Of a stretch of DNA of 15,918 nt, positions 1 through 6,423 are shown piece after piece. The notes beneath the pieces were generated by a model. That model ran no database searches. It was not told the origin of the DNA and saw only the letters and a list, made by a program, of their open reading frames with translations. This DNA is from JABWBR01 sp036741235. GTDB lineage: Bacteria > Bacteroidota > Bacteroidia > Chitinophagales > Saprospiraceae. Numbering within the stretch: the first letter of the stretch is position 1; each line of letters opens with the position of its first letter. The stretch spans positions 1 through 15,918 of the forward strand of contig DAINSQ010000110.1 of the NCBI GenBank assembly GCA_036741235.1, read 5' to 3'. A program made the position numbers and the translations under genes.

Positions 1-249
1 GAACTTATCCTCCCTCCTCACAGTTATATTTTTGTCGATGCCCATAAATCGATGAGTGAAATAGATTTTACCCCTGCGCTCAACAACCCCGGCGACCGCC
101 TTCGCCTCGAACCCGGCATTACTCTCGGCGTCGGCGCACAGCGCGAGGTAGATGGGGAGGTGTTCGTCTACATGCCAATGAGGATTTGCTTGTCCATCCC
201 CCCCGATGTTCTCGATGCCGTGCCGGAGGGAGCCGAAGTGCGGATGTGA
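1..249 (+). CDS. Hypothetical small protein, possibly 5'-truncated
   Basis: This reading frame is open from the first base of the window to a TGA stop at 247-249. The first ATG is at 52 and would give a 65-residue protein; because there is no stop upstream, the gene may begin outside the window. Codon third positions are strongly G/C, as in the confident genes here, which supports real coding. The product is short and hydrophilic with no recognisable motif; its C-terminal part contains a run of the form LSIPPDVLDAVPEGAEV. It ends 51 bp before the next gene on the same strand, so the two could be co-transcribed. I do not recognise the family. An opposite-strand frame overlaps the end but looks like a shadow. 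Confidence 0.4.
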   Translation, partial: ELILPPHSYIFVDAHKSMSEIDFTPALNNPGDRLRLEPGITLGVGAQREVDGEVFVYMPMRICLSIPPDVLDAVPEGAEVRM

Positions 250-300
250 AAATGCAAAAAACCGGATGATGATCTACCAACACCTTCTAAAAATGTCAAT

Positions 301-2196
301 ATGCGTTGCCTGACCCTTTTCTTTTTAATGGCGGTACCCTCAGCAGCCCTAACCCAAATAGAATCCCACCCCACCTACCAGGAGGTCGTCACCCACTATT
401 TCTCCCATTATCTCGAACCTGAAAAAGACGATGAGTACCGGCGCCTGCAATTTTCCCGCCGACCCGATGGATACTACGCGGAGATCGTCTTGTATGTGGA
501 AAGCCCCGTTGCGGTGGAATTGCTATACGACTTCAAAGCCAGGGCCTATCGCGATTTGAGCGGCCAATTCAAACGCCGGCCATCCGATCCTGTACCGGGC
601 GATGAATATGCGCAAATAACCAGACAGCGGGCTGAAAACTTTATCGCGCAGCAACACAACCTGGAGCAATATGACGACCTGCCTTATTTCGGTTATCGGG
701 GCTGGTACAAGGATGTCGTTGCCCGCTACGAAAATGCCGACCGGGAACTCAGCTCCTGGGAAATGCTCGCCTTGTGCATCGCCTATCGCTATACGGCAGC
801 CGCCATGCTGAACCATGGCGTCAATTTTGCCGATCCGGCAGATCGTTTTGACCAGCCTCCAGCCCGGGGCTCGCTTAGCGAGGAGCAAATAAAGACCTTT
901 GTGGATGTTATTGAGAAGGAAATGGCAACTTATGAAAAGATCATCTCCATTGATCCTGATTATATGACGCCCATTAGCCCGATAAAAACGAGGTACGCGA
1001 ATGAAATGACGGGAGCGTTCGTAAGCCTCATGTATAATCAAAATGAAAAGGCTGCCCGCCGGATATTTCGCCAGGGCGTCTATGGCCCTTTTCTGCTGCA
1101 GATGGGGCGCAATTGGCTGAATTCCTGCCCGCCCAATTCGGTGCTGTTTACCTACGGCGACACTGATACTTATCCGCTTTACTACTTGCAGGCGGTAGAA
1201 AACCTCCGCACCGATGTAATTATCGTCAATCTTTCCTTGCTGGTGTTGCCGCGCTATCTGCAAATGCTCTACGAAGGCCCTTTCGGCGCGCAGCCTTTGA
1301 AAACCGGACTTCCTCCGAAGTTTTTTGAGAAAGTTATCGTGGCTTATGAAGCGCCTTATACCGAAGAAAGCAGCCCCTTGCCCATTGAGGTTTTGAATCA
1401 GGTACTGGCCGATACGGCCTCTTATTCAATCAGCGCCTATGACCCTTTCCAGTACAACATTTTTATCCCGTCTGTCAGCTACCAATTGCAAGTCCCTCCC
1501 GGAATTGCCGGTTTCGACGGGGCTGCCGTTGAGCGCATTACCCTACCAGGCTCACCCGGCTATTTGTTGTCTGACCGATTTTTCTTGCTCGATCTGCTCG
1601 CAGCCAATGCCTGGCGACGCCCGGCCTATTTTGTACCGACAGTAGATTTCAACCGCTATCCAGGTCTTCCGGATTTTTTAGTGTGGGAAGGGCTGCTATT
1701 GCGTTTTTACCCTCGTGAGACTGCCAATACCCATATTTCGTCTTTCGGGGATGTGCTCCAGTTCCCCATCCACCGGGAACGCAGTGAGCAACTGTGGTCG
1801 GAAACCTATCGTTTTGATACGACCGAAATTGTAGCGCTTAATGGACTATATCCGCTCAACTATTCGGCTTTGCTTGGTGGTCTGCGATTGATGCAGGAGT
1901 TGCAAACCCAAGGCGAAAACGACCGCGTCCGGGCATTGGGAGAGCATTTGATACAAAACTTTTCCGATAGGCGCGACCCTTGGGGCGGTGTGTGGGTATA
2001 CATTGCACAAACGCTGGCTAAAGCCGGCGACCTGGCGACGGCTGAACGTATTTTCTTTAAGGTTCTTGATAATTGCGAACTAAATCGTCTGACTGATCAC
2101 AATGAAGAACGCTTATTAGCAATACGGGAATCAGTCTGTAGTTCTGCCAATGAATGGAAAATGAAAAGATTGATCCGAAGGTGTAAAGGCAAATGA
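301..2196 (+). CDS. Secreted protein resembling the C-terminal periplasmic part of DUF2723 proteins
   Basis: The 631-residue product starts with a short basic and hydrophobic stretch (residues 1-19, ending near SAALTQ) that looks like a Sec signal peptide, and no further membrane segment is seen. The diagnostic region is residues 277-320: PPNSVLFTYGDTDTYPLYYL followed by VENLRTDVIIVNLSLL. This closely matches the GDNDTFPLWYLQ...RTDVRVVNLSLL signature found after the membrane domain of Bacteroidota DUF2723 proteins (protein O-mannosyltransferase-like). The glycosyltransferase membrane part is absent here, so this is a stand-alone extracytoplasmic version, not a transferase. Residues about 570-595 (AQTLAKAGDLATAERIFFKV) look like one TPR hairpin. 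ATG at 301 is the only start that keeps the signal peptide. Function is unknown; location in periplasm or outer surface is inferred. Confidence 0.75.
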   Translation: MRCLTLFFLMAVPSAALTQIESHPTYQEVVTHYFSHYLEPEKDDEYRRLQFSRRPDGYYAEIVLYVESPVAVELLYDFKARAYRDLSGQFKRRPSDPVPGDEYAQITRQRAENFIAQQHNLEQYDDLPYFGYRGWYKDVVARYENADRELSSWEMLALCIAYRYTAAAMLNHGVNFADPADRFDQPPARGSLSEEQIKTFVDVIEKEMATYEKIISIDPDYMTPISPIKTRYANEMTGAFVSLMYNQNEKAARRIFRQGVYGPFLLQMGRNWLNSCPPNSVLFTYGDTDTYPLYYLQAVENLRTDVIIVNLSLLVLPRYLQMLYEGPFGAQPLKTGLPPKFFEKVIVAYEAPYTEESSPLPIEVLNQVLADTASYSISAYDPFQYNIFIPSVSYQLQVPPGIAGFDGAAVERITLPGSPGYLLSDRFFLLDLLAANAWRRPAYFVPTVDFNRYPGLPDFLVWEGLLLRFYPRETANTHISSFGDVLQFPIHRERSEQLWSETYRFDTTEIVALNGLYPLNYSALLGGLRLMQELQTQGENDRVRALGEHLIQNFSDRRDPWGGVWVYIAQTLAKAGDLATAERIFFKVLDNCELNRLTDHNEERLLAIRESVCSSANEWKMKRLIRRCKGK

Positions 2197-2466
2197 ACCA
2201 CTGAACGGCATATCACCTGGTATTAAGCTATAGCCGGCCGAAGACAAGGCACCATTTTCTGATTTTTTCAGGTTTGTCAATGGCCACTGTGAGTTGCTTG
2301 TCCATCAGACCGAGATATAATGCACAACGCCAAGTTATCCCGACCTGTCGGTACGGGACAAGTTGGTCATAACTTTTCCGGCTTAGCGGTATTATCCTTC
2401 GCGCCCAACCCAGGATCATGTCCAATTTATGGCGGCGCGAAGTATAAATTTTCAGAGCGCTTGCTG
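2197..2466. other. Gene-free spacer with relics and a small hairpin
   Basis: No convincing gene is present between the secreted protein and the nucleotidyltransferase. The stretch holds a short relic of a gene tail (2216-2252) and an imperfect inverted repeat at 2332-2376: outer arms AAGTTAT and ATAACTT enclose TCCCGACCTGTCGG with its partner CGGGA. The hairpin lies downstream of both flanking genes, which converge here, so it could act as a shared terminator or be a dispersed repeat; there is no clear T-run. Confidence 0.45.
2216..2252 (-). pseudogene. Relic of the C-terminal codons of a second copy of the 63-codon gene
   Basis: Read on the minus strand, the last nine codons before a TAA at 2223-2225 give VPCLRPAIA. 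The intact 63-codon gene at 4872-5063 ends VACLRPAIV. DNA similarity continues past the stop: CCTGGTATTAAGCTATAGCC here and CCTGGTTTTAAACTATAGCC there. Upstream in frame the similarity stops and a TGA appears at 2268-2270, so only the tail survives. It is in the same orientation as the intact copy, 2.65 kb away. Confidence 0.55.
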
Positions 2467-2928
2467 CTACTCCTCCGTCAAATGCTCGATATCATCCAAA
2501 TCCTTATTCCTGCCGGATGCGCGTTTAGCCTGGATTAATGCTTTCAAATTCAACGCGCGTACAGCCAGGTTTTCTTCCAACTCGAACCATTGCGCAGCAG
2601 CAAAGGCCTCGTCAAAATCAAGCCCCTTGATGCGCGTAATAATGTCAATGCTAACGGGAGGACGTCCGAAGGTAAATACGTCATTAAAGTCAAGGTTCAG
2701 AAATTTTTCTTCCGTCATGTCGAAAACAGGCATTCCGAAGACCTGAAATGCCCGTACCAGGCGTTGGTAATTCTCGCTACTCGGTTGCACCCAAATATCC
2801 ATGTCACCCGTTGTCCGGGAATAGCCATGCAAAATGACGGCGTAGCCGCCTACAAGTATGTATTTGACTTCGCATTGATTAAGAGCGGCGATGAAGTCCT
2901 GGAAATCAGGATTGAAAATGTTGCTCAT
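2467..2928 (-). CDS. Nucleotidyltransferase (minimal MNT / DUF6036-like)
   Basis: A 153-residue protein with the minimal DNA polymerase-beta-type nucleotidyltransferase core. Residues 25-46 contain LVGGYAVILHGYSRT followed by GDMDIWV: the paired glycines G27-G28 and acidic residues D42 and D44 bind nucleotide and metal in this fold. A third acidic residue is probably D95 in PVSIDII. The C-terminal part has a LKALIQAKRASGR-x-KDLDDIEHL segment typical of these small proteins. Such enzymes often act in toxin-antitoxin pairs, transferring nucleotides to a partner or to RNA; no substrate can be read from the sequence. Its ATG overlaps the TGA of the 68-codon upstream gene (ATGA), which means tight translational coupling. 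All three acidic residues are present, so the enzyme looks active. Confidence 0.85.
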   Translation of the reverse strand: MSNIFNPDFQDFIAALNQCEVKYILVGGYAVILHGYSRTTGDMDIWVQPSSENYQRLVRAFQVFGMPVFDMTEEKFLNLDFNDVFTFGRPPVSIDIITRIKGLDFDEAFAAAQWFELEENLAVRALNLKALIQAKRASGRNKDLDDIEHLTEE

Positions 2929-3131
2929 CCCGGTCGCTTTTTGATAGCGAATGCGCTCCGGTCCATTCGCTGAGGCTTGTGGTAATCCAGGTTATAGGCA
3001 GCGCAGATCAGGTACCAGGCAGCAGCAATCCGCTCCCGGGGTGTTTTTTCCATCCAGTACGCCCGCCGGCGCGCTGCCTCCTCGTGCGATTGTATTATAA
3101 AAGCCGTGCGGTCTAAGCGAAATTTTTCCAT
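2925..3131 (-). CDS. Small conserved partner of the nucleotidyltransferase (putative antitoxin-like protein)
   Basis: The 68-residue product begins MEKFRLDRTAF and ends with YHKPQRMDRSAFAIKKR, so a DR[TS]AF motif occurs at both ends with a helical, basic middle (ARRRAYWMEKTPRERIAAAWYL in two pieces). Its stop overlaps the start of the nucleotidyltransferase by four bases, and a decayed second copy lies at 4668-4803. The conserved pairing suggests that the two proteins work together, with this one as the likely antidote or specificity partner; that role is inferred from gene order and size only. A TATCTTTG box on the same strand, about 24 bases upstream of the ATG, is a good candidate for the promoter. 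The gene is probably functional because frame and ends are intact. Confidence 0.75.
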   Translation of the reverse strand: MEKFRLDRTAFIIQSHEEAARRRAYWMEKTPRERIAAAWYLICAAYNLDYHKPQRMDRSAFAIKKRPG

Positions 3132-3154
3132 TGCCAGTACCTACTTGTGATTTA

Positions 3155-3162
3155 CAAAGATA
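3155..3162 (-). promoter_or_regulatory. Putative -7 promoter box (TATCTTTG) for the 68-codon/nucleotidyltransferase pair
   Basis: The minus strand reads TATCTTTG, matching the Bacteroidota -7 consensus TAnnTTTG exactly, with 23 bases between its end and the ATG at 3131. No clear TTTG -33 box is visible at the usual distance. The decayed copy of the gene keeps a matching box (TATTTTTG on the minus strand, 4828-4835) in the same relative place, which supports the assignment. Confidence 0.5.
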
Positions 3163-3195
3163 CACTTTTCTGGAGAAGCCGCGCCGGCTCGTCCT

Positions 3196-4560
3196 TCACA
3201 TCTCACTTACCCCATACTCCCCCACCATCCACTCCGCATACTTCTTCAATTTAGCCGTCAAATAATAAGGCAGGTTCATCAAATAGTACGGCGTGCCGCC
3301 CGGCGTTTTTGCCTCCTCCACGGAAAAGCGGTTGGCTAGCAGACGAATGGCGAAGGGGTGATCGGCGCGGTCCATGAACTCATGGAGGGAACGCAGGCGA
3401 CCCTGCTTACCCGATTTGACCTCTACAGGTATGAGGTATTTGCCCATTGGCAAAACCAGGTCCACCTCCGCGTTGCTGTTGGCGTTTTCGCGCACCCAGA
3501 ACATGGGCTTGTAGAGTGGAGATCTGTATTGGGCCATGGCTTCCTGTGTGGCTAAATGCTGGATGATTTTCCCGGAATGAAACGCGTTGAGGTCGTCTAT
3601 GCCGATCATATCCGCCTGTATGCCTAGGAGGTAATTCAACAAACCGGTGTCCAAAAACTGGAGGCGGGGCTTTCTTCTCAGGTTGGCTGCCGGTGGCGGT
3701 TGGAGGCTGGTGGTGGGATAAATGGTCTGGATGATGCGGGCCATGTCAAGTGTGCGGAAAGCCTCCCGTACTTCTCTTTCTCCGTAATTGGAGGACGCGA
3801 ATCCGGCGAAGCTGATCCGGTCTTTTTCGCCGGCAGCGGCTTGCATGACGTACCGGATTACATTTCTTTCCTTGGCGCTTTCGGCATATTTTTCCACATC
3901 GTCGAGCCAGGCCTGCCACAAATCCCCGAACACATCGGGGAGGTTGGCCATGCTTTGATCAGCGATAAAGCGCTTCACCACTTCGGGCATGCCGCCGATG
4001 ACGGCAAATTCATGAAAATGCCGCAGCAGGGTTTCGTGCGCGTAATCCGGAACGGGTATCTGATTCAGGGCCTCCACAGCATTTTGCAAGCCTCGGGCTG
4101 TCAGGAACTCTTCAAAGTCGAGAGGATGCAACACCCATTGCTCTACCCGCCCTACGGGGAACGAAACCACCTCTCCTAGCGCAAACTCCAGGAGCGATCC
4201 CGCCGCGATGACGTGCAGCTCCGGGGCCTCTTCGTAAAAATAGCGCAATTGCCTGATGGCTTCGGGCGCCTCCTGTATTTCGTCTAGGAACAGGAGCGTT
4301 TCCCGCCCGGTTTTCGGGGTGTTGGTTTGCAGGTATATGGCATTCAGAATGTCCTGCAATCTATCCGATTTTTCAAAAATCCGGCGGTACTCCTTCTTTT
4401 CCAGGTTCAGCTCGATGTAATGTGGAAACATGGCGCCGAACTGTCTCACCAGCGTGGTTTTTCCCACCTGTCTGGCGCCTCTGATTACCAGCGGTTTGCG
4501 ATGGGGGCTTTGCCGCCATGCAGCAAGGTCTTGCCATAATTTTCGAACGAAGTCTGTCAT
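3196..4560 (-). CDS. AAA ATPase with DUF4143 C-terminal domain (first of two)
   Basis: A 454-residue ATP-binding protein. Residues 28-36 are the Walker A loop GARQVGKTT; residues 89-94 are Walker B LLFLDE, followed by IQEAP; AAGSLLEFAL at 119-128 is the family's sensor region, followed by VGRVEQWVLHPLDFEEFL. The C-terminal part ends in a nuclease-like core: AEVDLVLPMG (E365, D367) and PVEVKSG (E380, K382), the E-x-D...E-x-K arrangement of the PD-(D/E)XK fold, which in this family may or may not be active. Full length for the family. These ATPases are widespread, mobile accessory genes whose role is not settled. The ATG at 4560 is preceded by three evenly spaced TACGGGGTWA boxes, the nearest only 12 bases away, suggesting tight or autogenous control. 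It is inserted between the intact and the decayed copy of the 68-codon gene. Confidence 0.9.
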   Translation of the reverse strand: MTDFVRKLWQDLAAWRQSPHRKPLVIRGARQVGKTTLVRQFGAMFPHYIELNLEKKEYRRIFEKSDRLQDILNAIYLQTNTPKTGRETLLFLDEIQEAPEAIRQLRYFYEEAPELHVIAAGSLLEFALGEVVSFPVGRVEQWVLHPLDFEEFLTARGLQNAVEALNQIPVPDYAHETLLRHFHEFAVIGGMPEVVKRFIADQSMANLPDVFGDLWQAWLDDVEKYAESAKERNVIRYVMQAAAGEKDRISFAGFASSNYGEREVREAFRTLDMARIIQTIYPTTSLQPPPAANLRRKPRLQFLDTGLLNYLLGIQADMIGIDDLNAFHSGKIIQHLATQEAMAQYRSPLYKPMFWVRENANSNAEVDLVLPMGKYLIPVEVKSGKQGRLRSLHEFMDRADHPFAIRLLANRFSVEEAKTPGGTPYYLMNLPYYLTAKLKKYAEWMVGEYGVSEM

Positions 4561-4572
4561 TTTAATCCCATT

Positions 4573-4648
4573 TACGGGGTAAATTTAGGTAAATAAACGC
4601 ACAAATACGGGGTAATTTAAAGCAATTTTTGTCTAACTTACGGGGTTA
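4573..4648 (-). promoter_or_regulatory. Three TACGGGGTWA boxes with an exact 33-bp period upstream of the ATPase
   Basis: The boxes start at 4573, 4606 and 4639 on the plus strand (TACGGGGTAA, TACGGGGTAA, TACGGGGTTA), so the period is exactly 33 bp, close to three helical turns. Between the boxes the sequence is AT-rich and differs, so this is not simple tandem duplication. Each box is half palindromic (TTAC...GTAA around CCCC on the minus strand). Repressor or activator binding, or a mobile-element-like recognition signal, is inferred. Confidence 0.6.
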
Positions 4649-4667
4649 TTATTGAACAGGGCAGCTC

Positions 4668-4803
4668 TGAGCATCCCACCCGCTTTTTAATACCAAACGC
4701 ACTCCGGTCCATCCGCTGCGGCTTGTGGTAATCCAAATTACAAGCCGCACAGGTCAGGTATCATACAGCAGCAAGCCGTCCGGTCCAAACGAAAATGATC
4801 CAT
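4668..4803 (-). pseudogene. Decayed second copy of the 68-codon partner gene
   Basis: On the minus strand the ATG at 4803 opens MDHFRLDRTA, matching MEKFRLDRTA of the intact gene at 2925-3131. About 70 bases are then missing; after the gap the frame shifts, a TGA replaces the Trp codon of AAAWYL, and the rest reads CNLDYHKPQRMDRSAFGIKKR, nearly identical to the intact C-terminus. The original stop is gone (TGA has become TGC). Similarity also covers the promoter side (box at 4828-4835) and runs to the position where the nucleotidyltransferase ATG would be, then stops; no nucleotidyltransferase follows. It is therefore a relic of a duplicated gene pair. Confidence 0.8.
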
Positions 4804-4871
4804 AAAAGCAGTATTTGTCAGGATATACAAAAATAGGCTTTACCAAACAAGCAAAGTCCTATATCCTGGTT

Positions 4872-5063
4872 TTAAACTATAGCCGGCCTCAAACAAGCCA
4901 CCTCCTTCCACGAAGCCAACCTACATATCTCCTTCCGCACCTTCCCAAAATGATGCAGATGCATGACATCATCTACCTTGCCGTCGAACAGATGCTGTGC
5001 CCGGTGCAGGCTCAAATATTCCGGGACGATGCCGATGCTGTCCTTGAAAAAGCAATCATCCAT
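4872..5063 (-). CDS. Unrecognised 63-residue protein
   Basis: The frame encodes 63 residues beginning MDDCFFKD and ending WKEVACLRPAIV, with a charged, probably helical middle rich in histidine (HLHHFGKVRKEI). I do not recognise the family. It is likely a real gene family because the tail of a second copy survives at 2216-2252, with the last residues conserved through substitutions. A stop codon lies two codons before the ATG, so this is the first possible start. The start codon sits in the left arm of a 41-bp near-palindrome shared with the divergent ATPase gene, whose start is about 50 bp away. It may be a regulator or antidote for one of the neighbours, but this rests only on position. Confidence 0.5.
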   Translation of the reverse strand: MDDCFFKDSIGIVPEYLSLHRAQHLFDGKVDDVMHLHHFGKVRKEICRLASWKEVACLRPAIV

Positions 5064-5098
5064 GAAATTTTAAAAATTAATTTTGAAATTTCATGGAT
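5058..5098. promoter_or_regulatory. Near-perfect palindrome between divergent genes
   Basis: ATCCATGAAATTT at 5058-5070 is exactly complementary to AAATTTCATGGAT at 5086-5098; the spacer itself contains the perfect palindrome AAAATTAATTTT (5073-5084). Both arms carry an ATG: one is the start of the 63-codon gene on the minus strand, the other (5093) opens a seven-codon reading frame, MDCYIFT, whose TGA overlaps the ATPase ATG as TGATG. The element could be a shared operator, a hairpin in the leader, or the scar of an inverted duplication. Confidence 0.6.
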
Positions 5099-5115
5099 TG
5101 TTATATCTTTACCTG

Positions 5116-6282
5116 ATGATTGAGCGCTTACTATCGAAAAAAATCCTGCGCGACCTGGCATGGTCGCCCATCATAGGTTTAGTGGGTTCGAGGCAAGTCG
5201 GCAAAACGACCCTGGTAAAACATTTACGCCCCCTGATACCCAAGCCCTCTTTGTATTTAGACCTCGAATTACAGGAAGACTGGTACAAATTGGAAGATGC
5301 CCAATCCTATCTGAGCAGCCATGCCGACAAGTGCGTGATCATTGACGAGGTGCAGATACGCCCCGAGTTGTTCGCCTTGTTGCGCGCGTTGACCGATCAA
5401 CAGCGCGTACCCGCCAGATTTTTGCTATTGGGATCTGCATCGCCGCATATCGTAAAGCTCAACACGGAGACCCTCGCAGGGCGTATTGCCTATCATGAAC
5501 TTGCGCCGCTATCCTTCTCGGAGATCAGGGAGTATTATACCCAAGCGCTTCACTGGTACAGAGGCGGCTTCCCTGAATCCTTGTTGGCCCCACAGCCTTT
5601 CATTAGTCGAAAATGGCTCGATGACTTCACGGAAACCTTCATCCATCGCGATTTGGCCAGGCTCGGCTTTTCTATTCCCGCCGGTATGCTTCGAAATATG
5701 CTCTCTATGCTGGCGCATTTGCATGGCAGCGTGCTCAACATGAGCGCCTTGGCCAATTCCATGGGAGTTTCTCAACCAACGGCAGCCAAATACCTGGAAT
5801 TGCTGGAGGGCAGTTTTCTAATTAGACGCCTGCCGCCTTATTTTGCCAACCTGGGAAAAAGATTGACTAAAGCTCCAAAACTATACCTGCGCGACAGCGG
5901 GTGGTTACACTTTTTACTCAGGATACCTGACGAAGACAGCCTCTGGGGGCATCCGGCAGTGGGCGCATCTTGGGAGGGCTATGTCATCGAGCAGATCATT
6001 CGCGAAGCGCCGGAATTTTCCGATTTCTATTACTACCGCACCCATAACGGTGCTGAGGTTGATTTGGTGATGATCGCCCCCAATGGCGATAAGGTATGCA
6101 TAGAGATCAAGTTTTCCATTACTCCGTCAATTTCCAAAGGCTTTTATCAAAGTGTTACCGATTTGCAGCCCAAGCATAAATATGTCATCACACCCGGCGG
6201 CGAGCGCTATGATCGCAGCGACGGACTTCGAATTTGCCCACTTTCGATTTTTCTGGAGGAAGAACTGCCGACGATGGGGTAA
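5116..6282 (+). CDS. AAA ATPase with DUF4143 domain (second, different subfamily)
   Basis: I place the start at ATG 5116, giving 388 residues beginning MIERLLSKKILRDL as in related proteins; an alternative TTG at 5083 lies inside the palindrome and adds 11 untypical residues. Walker A is GSRQVGKTT (24-32), Walker B is VIIDEV (74-79), and GSASPHI at 107-113 with LAGRIAYHELAPLSFSE (120-136) forms the sensor and the family hallmark. Residues about 205-235 (VLNMSALANSMGVSQPTAAKYL) are a helix-turn-helix, followed by LGKRLTKAPKLYLRDSG and a nuclease-like core AEVDLV (E314, D316) with CIEIKF (E330, K332). It differs clearly from the ATPase at 3196-4560, so it is not a recent duplicate. A seven-codon reading frame ends in TGATG at its start, suggesting translational coupling. 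Confidence 0.9.
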   Translation: MIERLLSKKILRDLAWSPIIGLVGSRQVGKTTLVKHLRPLIPKPSLYLDLELQEDWYKLEDAQSYLSSHADKCVIIDEVQIRPELFALLRALTDQQRVPARFLLLGSASPHIVKLNTETLAGRIAYHELAPLSFSEIREYYTQALHWYRGGFPESLLAPQPFISRKWLDDFTETFIHRDLARLGFSIPAGMLRNMLSMLAHLHGSVLNMSALANSMGVSQPTAAKYLELLEGSFLIRRLPPYFANLGKRLTKAPKLYLRDSGWLHFLLRIPDEDSLWGHPAVGASWEGYVIEQIIREAPEFSDFYYYRTHNGAEVDLVMIAPNGDKVCIEIKFSITPSISKGFYQSVTDLQPKHKYVITPGGERYDRSDGLRICPLSIFLEEELPTMG

Positions 6283-6329
6283 ACACCCTAGTTGTTCCAT
6301 CAGTCTGGCTCTAACGGCCGACACGGCAA

Positions 6330-6423
6330 CTTTCTACACTTTCACACCCACACCCCAACACGCACCCAATCTTCCCTCTCTCCCTCACATAATCCGCCCC
6401 CCATACCCCCTTCNNNNNNNNNN
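6330..6423. repeat. C-rich low-complexity tract ending in a 10-N assembly gap
   Basis: From about 6337 the plus strand is almost purely C, A and T (ACCCACACCCC, CCCTCTCTCCCTC, CCGCCCCCCATACCCCC) up to the N run at 6414-6423. The tract resembles the C-rich stretches at 8165-8192, 11379-11408 and 15543-15590. Such tracts can form G-quadruplexes on the other strand, which may explain why the assembly breaks here. Confidence 0.6.

Noticed and set aside
523..1263. Long opposite-strand frame of 246 codons inside the DUF2723-like gene
   Set aside because: The plus-strand frame has a signal peptide and a recognised family motif; the antisense product has none and is a codon-composition shadow.
2228..2425. 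Minus-strand frame of 65 codons in the spacer
   Set aside because: Its frame differs from the frame in which the gene-tail relic is readable, and it crosses a hairpin repeat; no sign of coding.
2590..2973. Plus-strand frame of 127 codons over the nucleotidyltransferase and partner genes
   Set aside because: It is antisense to two genes with clear motifs and a coupled overlap, and has no recognisable content.
3177..3189. AGCCG/CGGCT hairpin after the first ATPase as a terminator
   Set aside because: Five-base stem without a following T-run on the minus strand; too weak to list.
3700..4179. Plus-strand frame of 159 codons inside the first ATPase
   Set aside because: Shadow of a gene with complete Walker and C-terminal motifs.
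4573..4648. CRISPR-like array
   Set aside because: Regular 33-bp spacing, but repeats are only 10 bp, only three copies, and no cas genes are near.
5083..5115. TTG start for the second ATPase
   Set aside because: It begins inside the palindrome and adds residues not typical of the family; the ATG at 5116 gives the usual N-terminus.
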